Source of the DNA: JAMXLG01 sp963765935
GTDB taxonomy: Bacteria; Vulcanimicrobiota; Vulcanimicrobiia; Vulcanimicrobiales; Vulcanimicrobiaceae
Length of the DNA: 64,000 nucleotides
NCBI GenBank assembly: GCA_963765935.1
Contig: CAVXXX010000001.1
Coordinates: forward strand, 1,736,001-1,800,000
Direction: 5' to 3'
In this document: one piece after another, positions 45,120-54,155 of the stretch
How positions within the stretch are numbered: the first letter of the stretch is position 1
Layout of the letters: the number at the start of each line of letters is the position of its first letter
Program-made: the position numbers and the translations under genes
Notes under the pieces: model-generated
Told to the model about the DNA's origin: nothing
Database searches by the model: none
What the model saw: the letters and a program-made list of their open reading frames with translations, nothing else

Positions 45120-45827
45120 GTGAATCGTACGTCGTTTCTTGCAGCGTCGGCATCGCTCGTCGCCGCATCGCCCGCGATTGGTGCAGCGCAGACCGTCCCC
45201 GGCGGAGTGCATTTCGTCGAAACGAAGGCGGACTTCGACGAAGCAAAATTTCGCCAAGTCGTCGGACGGCCCGCGACGATCCGTCAGGTCTTCGAGCAGA
45301 TCGCGTTCAAGCCGCAAGCACTCTCGAACGTAAAGAATTCCTTGAACGGATTGATTTTCGGATACGGCTACAATCCGTCCCAAGTCACCATCGCCTTTGC
45401 TCCGCATGGTCCCGCAGCTGCGTTCAATTACAGTGATTATTTGTGGGACAAGTACAAACTCGGCGACTTCTTCGGCGCGAAGGATGCGGCGGGCGCAGCG
45501 GTCGCAACGAACATTTGGTTGAAAGCGAAAGCGTCGGCAGATCCCAAAGACGGTCCGGACGACGACAAAGGCATGTATCAGGACACGTCGATCGAAATGC
45601 TCCAGAAACGCGGCGTCGTTTTTCTCTGCTGTCACACCGCAGTCGAAGAACAGGCTCGCAATCTGGTTAAGCCCGGTGCACCTGCTGCGGGTGGGAATGC
45701 TACCGAGGTTGCGAACGACATTCTTACGCACCTCATTCCCGGTGCGCTCGTCGTTCCCTCAATGGTCGCGACGATGGCCGTGTTGCAGCACGAATTCAGC
45801 TACACGTATGCGGCGCTTACGTTCTAG
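45120..45827 (+). CDS. Secreted DsrE-like protein
   Basis: A 235-residue exported protein (signal MNRTSFLAASASLVAASPAI). The C-terminal part has RGVVFLCCHTAVEEQARNL and LVVPSMVATMAVLQHEFSYT, the layout of periplasmic DsrE/F-type sulfur-relay proteins. The CC pair replaces the usual single active Cys. AAGGAGG precedes GTG 45120. It overlaps the cytochrome gene by 20 bases. A sulfur-carrier role is inferred from the fold and neighbours, not shown. Confidence 0.6.
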   Translation: MNRTSFLAASASLVAASPAIGAAQTVPGGVHFVETKADFDEAKFRQVVGRPATIRQVFEQIAFKPQALSNVKNSLNGLIFGYGYNPSQVTIAFAPHGPAAAFNYSDYLWDKYKLGDFFGAKDAAGAAVATNIWLKAKASADPKDGPDDDKGMYQDTSIEMLQKRGVVFLCCHTAVEEQARNLVKPGAPAAGGNATEVANDILTHLIPGALVVPSMVATMAVLQHEFSYTYAALTF

Positions 45828-46626
45828 CATTGCCGCAGCGTTCGCGTTGGCCGCGATCGCACTGACCGCGGCATGCTCCTCGAATGCAACAACGGCACCG
45901 AAGGCAAACACGCCGTTGTACGACGCGAACGCGCTGCCGGCCGGACCCCTTGGTGCATCGATTAAACTCGGTCACGATATTATCGCCGATCCTCATTCCT
46001 ATCTGCCGCACAACGTCGTCGCCGATATGTCGTGCGCCGCATGTCATATCGGCGCCGGTACGGTGAAGCGGGGCGGATCGTTCGTCGGCACGTACGCGCG
46101 CTTTCCGCAATGGAACAAGCGCGCGAAGCGCATCATCATGCTTCAAGATCGCCTTGCCGAGTGTTTTCTCTACAGCATGAACGGAACGCCGCCCGCATAC
46201 GGAAGTAAGGCGATGGTCGCAATGGCATCCTACATCGCGTATCTCTCTCGCGACGTTCCCATCGGTGCAAAGGAAGACGCGGACTCCCGTTTCATCATCC
46301 CACTTCCGAACGCATCGCCCGACCTCAAGCGAGGCGCCGCGCTGTACGCACAAAAATGCATCTCCTGCCATCAAGCCAACGGCGCCGGGGTGCATGGAAC
46401 GTTTCCGCCGCTCTGGGGCGCTACGTCTTTTAACGCGGGTGCGGGAATGGCGCACATCGACCGGATGACCGGATTCGTGCGTTTCAATATGCCGCAGAAC
46501 GCACCGGGTTCTCTCTCGCTGCAAGACGCCTACGACATTTCCGCTTGGGTGCTGACCCATCCACGCCCTACGTTCAACAAGGCGCGATTGATCGCGCCGT
46601 CACCGCAACCCGCGAGCTACTTCTGA
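45808..46626 (+). CDS. Diheme cytochrome c (TsdA-like) lipoprotein
   Basis: A 272-residue protein. The signal peptide ends in a lipobox (LTAACSS). Two haem c sites, CAACH and CISCH, are separated as in thiosulfate dehydrogenase/tetrathionate reductase TsdA. Supporting segments are ADMSCAACHIGAGTVKRGGS, RFPQWNKR, CFLYSMNG and MVAMASYIAYLS. TsdA interconverts thiosulfate and tetrathionate in the periplasm. It overlaps the DsrE-like gene and precedes the YeiH gene by 10 bases. Confidence 0.8.
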   Translation: MRRLRSSIAAAFALAAIALTAACSSNATTAPKANTPLYDANALPAGPLGASIKLGHDIIADPHSYLPHNVVADMSCAACHIGAGTVKRGGSFVGTYARFPQWNKRAKRIIMLQDRLAECFLYSMNGTPPAYGSKAMVAMASYIAYLSRDVPIGAKEDADSRFIIPLPNASPDLKRGAALYAQKCISCHQANGAGVHGTFPPLWGATSFNAGAGMAHIDRMTGFVRFNMPQNAPGSLSLQDAYDISAWVLTHPRPTFNKARLIAPSPQPASYF

Positions 46627-46636
46627 TCGGAACACA

Positions 46637-47611
46637 TTGATTTTCGGAATTTTGCTTTGCGTCGTCATTGCGCTGGCCGCGACGGCGCTCGGCAGAATTC
46701 TTCCGGTCGTCGGCGCACCGGTCTTTGCGATTCTCATCGGCGCGCTCATCGCGTCGTTTGTTACCATTCCGAAGAACGTGAAACCCGGTGTGGCCTTCTC
46801 CGGAAAGGCGCTGCTCCAGTGGTCGATCGTGCTGCTCGGTGCGAGTTTGAGTTTGAACGAGATCGCCGCGGGTGGTGGACGATCGCTTCCCGTCATGCTC
46901 GGCACGTTCGCGATCGTCATGGCGCTCGCGTTCATCATCGGACGGGCGTTCGGCTTGGATCGCGACCTAAGACGACTGCTCGGTGTCGGCACCGCGATTT
47001 GCGGCGGCTCGGCGATTGCGGCCGTTTCATCGGTCATCGAAGCCGACCAAGCTGATATCGCGTATGCGCTCGGAACGATCTTTTTCTTCAACGTCGTCGC
47101 CGTGATCGTGTTTCCGCCGCTTGGACATCTCTTCAAGATGTCGCAAGACGCATTCGGGCTTTGGGCCGGCACGGCGGTCAACGACACATCATCGGTTGTT
47201 GCTGCGGCCTATGCATACGGTCACGATGCGGGTCAGCATGCGGTCATCGTCAAGCTCACGCGGACCCTGTTGATTATTCCGCTCGTGATTTTTTACGCGT
47301 GGCGCAGTGCGCAAAAGCTTCGCGCCCAAGGGCGCAGCGTTCCATGGCGCGCCATTATGCCGTGGTTTATCCTGTGGTTTTTGGTCGCGGCCGCGCTCAA
47401 TTCGCTCAATCTCATTCCAGCGGTGGCTGCCGGGCCGATTCACACGCTCGCGCTTTTTGCAATCGTCGTCGCGCTTGCGGGCGTGGGTCTGGGCACCGAC
47501 GTTGCGCGCATTAGAAGTGCGGGTTTGCGCCCGCTCGCGCTCGGAGCGATCCTGTGGGTCGCGATCTCGGTAGCGAGCCTCGGTCTGTCGGCATTGTTAA
47601 ACAACCCCTAG
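46637..47611 (+). CDS. YeiH/UPF0324 putative sulfate exporter family protein
   Basis: A 324-residue protein with about 10 TM helices. Family motifs are SIVLLGASLSLNEI, GVGTAICGGSAIAAVSSVI, IFFFNVVAVIVFPPLGH and FGLWAGTAVNDTSSVVAAAY. The family is named a putative sulfate exporter, although transport is poorly tested. TTG 46637 is the start used. Its place behind a TsdA-like cytochrome fits export of an oxidised sulfur product. Confidence 0.85.
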   Translation: MIFGILLCVVIALAATALGRILPVVGAPVFAILIGALIASFVTIPKNVKPGVAFSGKALLQWSIVLLGASLSLNEIAAGGGRSLPVMLGTFAIVMALAFIIGRAFGLDRDLRRLLGVGTAICGGSAIAAVSSVIEADQADIAYALGTIFFFNVVAVIVFPPLGHLFKMSQDAFGLWAGTAVNDTSSVVAAAYAYGHDAGQHAVIVKLTRTLLIIPLVIFYAWRSAQKLRAQGRSVPWRAIMPWFILWFLVAAALNSLNLIPAVAAGPIHTLALFAIVVALAGVGLGTDVARIRSAGLRPLALGAILWVAISVASLGLSALLNNP

Positions 47612-47714
47612 GCGCCGTGGGATGAATGTCGGCCCTGGTCGTAGCATCTGTGTCGAAAGCGGGCGTACCATAGAAGCTCGGCTTTTTTCCCAGCAGGACG
47701 GAGTACAAATCAAC

Positions 47715-50700
47715 GTGGCGGACGCGGTAGTCAAAGTGACCCTCCCCGAGATGGGGGAATCGGTCACCGAAGGCTCCATCGTCGAATGGCGCAAAGGGGT
47801 CGGCGACTTCGTAACCGAGGGAGATCCCTTGGTCGATGTCACGACCGATAAGGTCGACGTCGAGGTCCCGGCGACGGCTTCAGGCGTGATCACCAACATC
47901 TTCGGCGGCGAAGGCGACACGATCGGTGTGGGCGCCGTACTGGCCGAGATCGATACGACCAAGGTCATGCCGACCAATGGCAAAGCTGCTTCCTCTCCGA
48001 ACGGAGCAACCGCATCCGTATCCGCACCGCCGTCGCCTGCGGCTCCCGCCGGTCCGCCGAAGCTCGTCGATGTTGCGCTGCCGGAGATGGGTGAGTCCGT
48101 CACCGAAGGAACGATCGTCGAATTTCGCGTGAAGCCGGGCGACTTCGTCAATGAAGGCGACACGATCGTCGAAGTAACGACGGACAAGGTTGACGTCGAA
48201 GTTCCGGCGCCGGCAAGCGGCATCGTAACGCAGCTCACCGTGAAGGATGGCGAGACGGTCCGGGTCGGTGCGAAACTCGCCGAGATCAACGCGAACGGTC
48301 CCTTCGACTCGTCGCCTTCGGCGACGGCTCAGGACTCCGCGGCTAAAGCCGCTCCGGCAAAAGGAACCGCTGAAGCTTCGACTCTGCCTGTGCCTACGAG
48401 GACCGCGGGCCACGTCGTTGCGTCGCCGCAAGCGCAGCGTATTGCGCGCAAAGCGGATCTCGATCTCGCCCTTGTGCGCGGCAGCGGACCCAACGGCATG
48501 ATTCTGCGTGCAGACGTCGCGGCGCAAGCCGCGAACGCGAAGCGCAAACCGGCAAGCGCCGCGAGCGCAACGCTGCCGCCGATGCCCGCCGTACCGAGCA
48601 GCGCGAAAGTCACGCAACTCAAAGGCCCGGCCGCCGCGCTCACCGGCTACATGGAGCAGTCGCTTACGATTCCGACCGCGACGAGTTTCCGCACGCTCGC
48701 GGTCGACGTGATGGACGCGCGCCGCAAAGAACTGAACAACGCGATCAAAGCGGCTGGACGCAACGAGAAGATTTCATTTACGCACATCGTCGCGTACGCA
48801 CTCGTGCGCGCAGCGCGCGAACTCCCGTTCATTACGTACAGCTTCCGTCGCGACGACAACGGAGCACCGCAACGTATCGAACCGGGCATTCATCTCGGGC
48901 TCGCCGTTGATGCGGAACGTAAAGACGGCACGCGTTTCCTCATCGTCCCGGTGATTAAGAATGCCGACGCGATGGACTTCGTCGCGTTTTACACAAAATA
49001 CCAGGATCTCGTTACCAAAGCGCGCGACAATAAGCTGACCGCCGACGATCTGCAAGGCGCATCGTTTACGCTCACCAATCCGGGCGGTATCGGTACGGTC
49101 GCATCCGTTCCGCGTTTGCTTGCGGGACAAGGCGCGATTCTTGCCACCGGCGCGATCGGCTATCCGCCGGGATTCCAAAGCGCAAACGAAGGCACGCTCC
49201 GATCGCTCGGCGTCTCCAAAGTGATGCAGATGACGAGCACGTACGATCATCGTGTGATTCAGGGCGCGCAGTCGGGTGAATATCTGCGCCGCGTCGATCA
49301 TCTTTTGCAGGGTGCTGACGGTTTCTACGAATCGGTCTTCTCCGGTCTTGGGCTGCAAGCCGGTGCTGCGCCGCGCATCGAAACGACCGCGGCTGCAACC
49401 ACGATCGCAGCAACGGCGCAAGCCGCCGCTGCGCCGAGCGACGAAATGCTGCGCGCGGTTGCGGCGGCAATGGCAATTGTATCGGGCTATCGTACGCACG
49501 GACATCTCGCCGCCCATCTCGATCCGCTCGGAGCACAACCGCTCGGCGATCCGAAACTCGATCCGGGCTCCTATGGACTCACGCCAGCGCTAATGGCGGC
49601 GATTCCGGCGTCGGTTCTCAACGTCAAAGTTCCGGGCAGTACGCTTGCGGAAATTCTGCCGAGGCTGCGCGAAACGTACAGCTCGACGATTGCGTATGAG
49701 TTCGAACATATTTCGAACACGGAACAACGCCGCTGGCTGCGTGAAACGATCGAAAGCGGCGCGCATAAGATTTCGCTGTCACCGCAACGGCAGATTCAGT
49801 TCTTGGCGCGTCTTACGAAAGTCGAGACGTTCGAGCGCTACATCCGCAAGACGTTCCTCGGTCAGAAGAGCTTCTCAGGTGAAGGGCTCGACGTCATGGT
49901 GCCGATGCTCGAGGAAATCCTCGACATGCTGGGCGATGACGGCACGCTCAAAGCCGTGCTCGGCATGGCGCATCGCGGCCGATTGAGCGTGATTGCGCAC
50001 GTCGTCAACATGCCGTACGAAGAACTGCTTTCGGAATTCGAAGCGGCGCATCAACGCGGCGAAGTGAAGAGCGACGATGACGTCACGGGCGACGTGAAGT
50101 ACCACCACGGCGCAACCGGTGTCTACACGACAAACTCCGGCAAGGATGTTGAAGTCACGCTGCAGCACAATCCGAGCCACCTCGAAGCGGTCGATCCCGT
50201 CGTCGAGGGACGTACGCGCGCGCTGCAAACGGACCACGCAGGTCCGCGGCCGGCGATCGACGTCACGAAAGCCGCGCCAATCCTCATTCACGGTGACGCC
50301 GCGTTCACCGGTCAAGGGATCATTTCGGAAGTCTTCAATCTGCAGTCGCTGCCGGGATACGAGACCGGCGGTACGCTGCACCTCATTGCCAATAACCAAA
50401 TAGGGTTCACGACCGACACGCGTGATTCGCGTTCGACGCGCTACGCTTCCGATCTCGCGAAGGGCTTCGACGTTCCGATCATTCACGTGAACGCCGACGA
50501 TGTCGATGCGTGCATCTCCGCGGTGCATCTTGCGGTGGAGTTCCGCAAGAAGTTCGGCCGCGACGTCGTGATCGATCTGATCGGTTATCGGCGATTCGGT
50601 CACAACGAACAGGACGAGCCGGCATACACGCAACCGTTGATGTATGAGAAGATCAAATCGCATCCGACGGCGCGCGAACTCTTCGCGAACAAACTGATCG

Positions 50701-52013
50701 CGCAGGGCGTCATCTCTCAGGAACAAGCGAATGAGATGGTTGCGGAAGCGCAGACGCGTCTGCAAGAGGCGTATCGCAACGTCAAGGATCACACGAGCAA
50801 AGGCATGCTCGAGAAGATCGCGCAAGGCGCGCAGCTTCCAACGGCCGCGCTTGCGCCGGTCGATAAGGCGCAATTGCTCAAGTGGTCCGACGCTCTCGTT
50901 ACGGCCCCGAAGGGTTTCTCGATCAACAAGAAGCTCACGACGCAGTTCGAACGGCGCAAAGCGACGATTGCGGAGAAGGGCCTCGCCGACTGGGGCATGG
51001 CCGAAGCGCTTGCCTTTGCGTCGCTGCTTTCATCCGGTGTGCCGATTCGGATCACCGGCCAAGACACCGAACGCGGAACGTTCAGCCATCGCCATGCCGT
51101 GATGCACGATCCGAGCTCGAACTCGGAATACGTGCCGCTGCAGCATCTTGCCGAATCGAAGGCAAGCTTCGAGATTCACAACAGCCCGCTTTCGGAATAT
51201 GCGTGCGTCGGGTTCGAATACGGCTATGCGGCCGCGGTACCGAAGTCGCTCGTGCTGTGGGAAGCGCAGTTCGGTGACTTCGTCAACGGCGCGCAGATCA
51301 TCATCGATCAGTTCATCGCCGCGGGCCAAGCGAAGTGGGGACAAACCTGCCGTCTGACGCTCTTGCTACCGCACGGATACGAAGGACAAGGTCCGGAGCA
51401 TTCAAGCGCGCGTCTCGAGCGTTTCCTGCAACTGGCCGCCGAAGGAAATCTTCGCGTCGCGTATCCGTCGACCGCGGCGAACTACTACCATTTGCTGCGC
51501 GAACAAGCCGCATCGAAGTCACCGGTTCCGCTTGTCGTGATGACGCCGAAGTCACTGCTTCGCGCGGAAGTTGCCTCGGGCTCGATCGACGACATGGCAA
51601 ACGAAACGTTTAAGCCGGTCATCGACGATCCGAACGTCAAGGACAAGACGAAGGTCGAGCGGATTCTGCTGTGCAGCGGCAAGATCTACTACGATCTGAT
51701 TGCATCCGAACTCTATCCGAAGATGAAGAAGACGGCGATCGTACGCATCGAGTTGCTCTCGCCGATGCCTGCGGATGAGATCAACAGGCTCCTCGATTCG
51801 TATCCGAATCTCAAGTCGCTCGTTTGGGTGCAAGAAGAGCCGAAGAATATGGGCGCTCGCGCCTATGCGCGCCGGCGTCTGCTCGAACGTCTCAAACGGC
51901 CGCTCGACATCGGCTACGCCGGACGCGGCTACCGCGCCTCACCCTCGGAAGGCTATCCGGGCGCGCACGCAGTCGAACAAGAACGCGTCATCAACATGGC
52001 GCTCACGGAGTGA
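47715..52013 (+). CDS. kgd: Single-chain 2-oxoglutarate dehydrogenase E2-E1 fusion (Kgd/OdhA-like) with two lipoyl domains
   Basis: About 1432 residues. Lipoyl domain 1 is at ~5-81 (Lys46 in TTDKVDVEV) and lipoyl domain 2 at ~116-192 (Lys158). The subunit-binding domain (SPQAQRIARKADLDLALVRG) is at ~233-269. The E2 acyltransferase domain (~310-545) has the active-site His in TYDHRVIQGAQSGEYL. The thiamine-dependent E1 domain (~575-1432) has HRGRLSVIAHVVNMPYE, NPSHLEAVDPVVEG and GDAAFTGQG. Actinobacterial Kgd/OdhA has E2 core plus E1 but lacks lipoyl domains. Only E3 would be needed from elsewhere. GTG 47715 is preferred over 47622. Confidence 0.92.
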   Translation: MADAVVKVTLPEMGESVTEGSIVEWRKGVGDFVTEGDPLVDVTTDKVDVEVPATASGVITNIFGGEGDTIGVGAVLAEIDTTKVMPTNGKAASSPNGATASVSAPPSPAAPAGPPKLVDVALPEMGESVTEGTIVEFRVKPGDFVNEGDTIVEVTTDKVDVEVPAPASGIVTQLTVKDGETVRVGAKLAEINANGPFDSSPSATAQDSAAKAAPAKGTAEASTLPVPTRTAGHVVASPQAQRIARKADLDLALVRGSGPNGMILRADVAAQAANAKRKPASAASATLPPMPAVPSSAKVTQLKGPAAALTGYMEQSLTIPTATSFRTLAVDVMDARRKELNNAIKAAGRNEKISFTHIVAYALVRAARELPFITYSFRRDDNGAPQRIEPGIHLGLAVDAERKDGTRFLIVPVIKNADAMDFVAFYTKYQDLVTKARDNKLTADDLQGASFTLTNPGGIGTVASVPRLLAGQGAILATGAIGYPPGFQSANEGTLRSLGVSKVMQMTSTYDHRVIQGAQSGEYLRRVDHLLQGADGFYESVFSGLGLQAGAAPRIETTAAATTIAATAQAAAAPSDEMLRAVAAAMAIVSGYRTHGHLAAHLDPLGAQPLGDPKLDPGSYGLTPALMAAIPASVLNVKVPGSTLAEILPRLRETYSSTIAYEFEHISNTEQRRWLRETIESGAHKISLSPQRQIQFLARLTKVETFERYIRKTFLGQKSFSGEGLDVMVPMLEEILDMLGDDGTLKAVLGMAHRGRLSVIAHVVNMPYEELLSEFEAAHQRGEVKSDDDVTGDVKYHHGATGVYTTNSGKDVEVTLQHNPSHLEAVDPVVEGRTRALQTDHAGPRPAIDVTKAAPILIHGDAAFTGQGIISEVFNLQSLPGYETGGTLHLIANNQIGFTTDTRDSRSTRYASDLAKGFDVPIIHVNADDVDACISAVHLAVEFRKKFGRDVVIDLIGYRRFGHNEQDEPAYTQPLMYEKIKSHPTARELFANKLIAQGVISQEQANEMVAEAQTRLQEAYRNVKDHTSKGMLEKIAQGAQLPTAALAPVDKAQLLKWSDALVTAPKGFSINKKLTTQFERRKATIAEKGLADWGMAEALAFASLLSSGVPIRITGQDTERGTFSHRHAVMHDPSSNSEYVPLQHLAESKASFEIHNSPLSEYACVGFEYGYAAAVPKSLVLWEAQFGDFVNGAQIIIDQFIAAGQAKWGQTCRLTLLLPHGYEGQGPEHSSARLERFLQLAAEGNLRVAYPSTAANYYHLLREQAASKSPVPLVVMTPKSLLRAEVASGSIDDMANETFKPVIDDPNVKDKTKVERILLCSGKIYYDLIASELYPKMKKTAIVRIELLSPMPADEINRLLDSYPNLKSLVWVQEEPKNMGARAYARRRLLERLKRPLDIGYAGRGYRASPSEGYPGAHAVEQERVINMALTE

Positions 52014-52378
52014 GCGAGGGCGAGCGCCTGATGCGCCTTGTCGACGGCGATAAGGTGACGGACAATCTGCTCAACGCATACGCCGAGGTGGCGCCCGATT
52101 TCGCGCGCTACCTCGTCGATTTTGCTTTCGGCGAAATTTATGCGCGCGAGGGCAACCTCAAACATCGCGAGATCGTCGCGATTGCATCGCTTGCAACAAT
52201 GGGCGGTTGCGACGCGCAACTCGAAACGCACGTGCACGGTGCATTCAACGTTGGTTTGAGTGAAGCGGAGATTGTCGAGACCGTGATGACGCTCATTCCA
52301 TACATCGGGTTTCCCAAAGCGCTCAATGCGATATCTGTCGTCAAGCGCGTCGTCGAGAAGAGGCGAAACAAACCGTAA
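52010..52378 (+). CDS. Carboxymuconolactone decarboxylase (AhpD-like) family protein
   Basis: A 122-residue helical protein with KHREIVAIASLATMGGCDAQ, LETHVHGAFNVGLSEAEIVE and MTLIPYIGFPKALNAI. These are signatures of the CMD/AhpD family. Only one Cys is present where redox-active AhpD has CxxC, so a decarboxylase-like or uncharacterised role is more likely than peroxidase reduction. GTG 52010 overlaps the stop of the E2-E1 gene (GTGA), hence translational coupling. Confidence 0.85.
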   Translation: MSEGERLMRLVDGDKVTDNLLNAYAEVAPDFARYLVDFAFGEIYAREGNLKHREIVAIASLATMGGCDAQLETHVHGAFNVGLSEAEIVETVMTLIPYIGFPKALNAISVVKRVVEKRRNKP

Positions 52379-52398
52379 CGGCGATTCGTACCTGAGTC

Positions 52399-53517
52399 AT
52401 GAAACGGATTTCTGCTCTCGGTACGATCGCGGCCGGCCTTCTCGCAGCACCTGCTGCCGCGAGCACTGGAACGGAAGAGCCCGAACCCTCATCGCCGGAT
52501 TACACGCGTAAACGCGTTACCGATATTATTCGCGCGAATCGCAAGATCGTCACACCGAACGGCGTTGAAGATTTGACGGGCGTGCAGATCAACGGGATCA
52601 CGCAGTGGCTTTCGATTCGCGGCGCGGATTCGAGCAATCCGTTGCTGCTCTACGTGCACGGCGGTCCCGGATCGCCGACGATGCCGGCGGCGTGGACGTT
52701 TCAACGGCCGTGGGAAGATTTTTTCACCGTCGTTCAGTGGGATCAACGTGGCTGCGGAAAGACCTACGCGGCGAACGATGGTACGTCGCTCGATGCGACG
52801 GTGAACTTGGACCAATTCGTCTCCGATGCGGAGCAGGTTGTCCGGTATCTGCTGCATCGCTTCGACCAACGGCATGTGTTCGTGCTCGGCCACTCTTGGG
52901 GTTCGATGGTCGGTTTGGAACTCGCGAGACGGCGTCCGCAACTGCTTCACGCATATATTGGGTGCGGACAGATCATCAACTCGAGTCGCAGCGAAGCCGA
53001 TGGATGGCAATTTGCGTTGCGAGCGGCGCGAGCGGAGAAGAACGACACGGCGGTTGCGGAGCTGCAAGCATTGGCGCCGTATCCGGGGCCGATCGGGACG
53101 TTGACCGTCGAACGCATCAGCGCGCAACGCAAGTGGCTCAACTATTATGGCGGGCTCACGAACGGCCGATCGGACTTTGCCTACGACGCAGACACGTGGG
53201 CACTCTCACCTGAGTACACGGATCGGGACGTGGCACTCGTCGATGCGGGAAGCTTATACTCGCTGACGCATCTGCTCGGAGCGGTGGAACGCGCAAACTT
53301 TGATAATCTCACGCAACTCGGCTGCCCGGTCTTTATCTACGCGGGCCGTCATGATTACGCGACCTCCCATGAGGTGACGGCTAACTGGTATACGGGGCTG
53401 CGTGCGCCGCATAAAAAAATTGTCTGGTTCGAAAACTCATCCCACATGATGATGATCGAGCAACCCGGTATATTTTTGCAGCACTTAATCGGCGACGTGC
53501 GCCCGCTGGCAAAATAG
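52399..53517 (+). CDS. Exported alpha/beta hydrolase (proline iminopeptidase-like)
   Basis: A 372-residue protein with signal peptide (MKRISALGTIAAGLLAAPAA). HGGPG (~88-92) forms the oxyanion hole, GHSWGS (~163-168) holds the nucleophile Ser, HDYAT (~317) supplies the Asp and SSHMMM (~347) the His. The core WDQRGCGKT is typical of the prolyl aminopeptidase family. The substrate could be N-terminal Pro peptides or another amide or ester. It ends at a perfect hairpin. Confidence 0.88.
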   Translation: MKRISALGTIAAGLLAAPAAASTGTEEPEPSSPDYTRKRVTDIIRANRKIVTPNGVEDLTGVQINGITQWLSIRGADSSNPLLLYVHGGPGSPTMPAAWTFQRPWEDFFTVVQWDQRGCGKTYAANDGTSLDATVNLDQFVSDAEQVVRYLLHRFDQRHVFVLGHSWGSMVGLELARRRPQLLHAYIGCGQIINSSRSEADGWQFALRAARAEKNDTAVAELQALAPYPGPIGTLTVERISAQRKWLNYYGGLTNGRSDFAYDADTWALSPEYTDRDVALVDAGSLYSLTHLLGAVERANFDNLTQLGCPVFIYAGRHDYATSHEVTANWYTGLRAPHKKIVWFENSSHMMMIEQPGIFLQHLIGDVRPLAK

Positions 53518-53518
53518 A

Positions 53519-53545
53519 ACCGCCGCCTGCGGTATAGGCGGCGGT
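53519..53545. terminator. Perfect hairpin between convergent genes
   Basis: ACCGCCGCCT (53519-53528) pairs exactly with AGGCGGCGGT (53536-53545) around a 7-base loop. It lies between the ends of the hydrolase gene and the convergent YN-rich gene. Neither side has a long T run, so it may stop transcription in both directions by structure or protect 3' ends. Confidence 0.65.
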
Positions 53546-53563
53546 TGCATTGCCCGTTATTGC

Positions 53564-54043
53564 TTAGCGCTGCGGCGGCCGGCCGTCGCGGTGCCGCGAC
53601 TGTCCGGTGTAGCCGTAGTAACCGCTGTTGTATCCGTTGTTGTACCCGTTGTTGTTATAGCCGTTGTTATAGCCGTTGTTGTAGTAGCCGCCGTTGTAGC
53701 CGTAGTTATTTTGGCCGTTTCCATTGATGTAACAGTTTTGACCGTTACAGGCGACTTGTTCGCCTTGGTTTCCGGGGTACCACGAGTAACCGTTGGGCGC
53801 GACGACGTGGCCGTCGGCGTAAACTGCACTTCCGTCCGGCAAATATCCGGTTACCGTCGTTGCTTGACGATGCTTGTTCTCGACGTTGATAACGGTTGCG
53901 ATGCCGGCAATCGCTGCCGCAGCGCCGATGATGGTGCGTGTGGTTGCTGCGCCGTCGGCGCGTGCAGGCGCGGCAATCGACGTCATCATGACGCCGGTGA
54001 GCGCGAGTCCCGCAACCGCGGAGCGAATGAGTGAAGTGTTCAT
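53564..54043 (-). CDS. Secreted Tyr/Asn/Gly-repeat protein
   Basis: A 159-residue protein with a signal peptide (RSAVAGLALTGVMMTSIAAP). A short hydrophobic region (GAAAAIAGIATVI) and a compact domain with two Cys (VACNGQNCYINGNG) follow. The C-terminal ~45 residues are built from repeats of NNGY/NGYN units. Such tails are seen in secreted, matrix-forming or prion-like proteins. The DNA shows short tandem repeats of ccgttgttata type. Function unknown. Confidence 0.7.
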   Translation of the reverse strand: MNTSLIRSAVAGLALTGVMMTSIAAPARADGAATTRTIIGAAAAIAGIATVINVENKHRQATTVTGYLPDGSAVYADGHVVAPNGYSWYPGNQGEQVACNGQNCYINGNGQNNYGYNGGYYNNGYNNGYNNNGYNNGYNSGYYGYTGQSRHRDGRPPQR

Positions 54044-54155
54044 GCACCAAGCCTAGGCTCACAAATTGACAAACGTCTGAGGTAAAGAGGGCCAGGGTTA
54101 GAGAAAGATGAGACGTAACACCGGTTCACTTGCTCGTTTGCTTCGTGGAGGATGC

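Noticed and set aside
53600..53720. CRISPR-like short repeats
   Set aside because: Units are ~12 bases, in frame and without spacers; they encode NNGY repeats.
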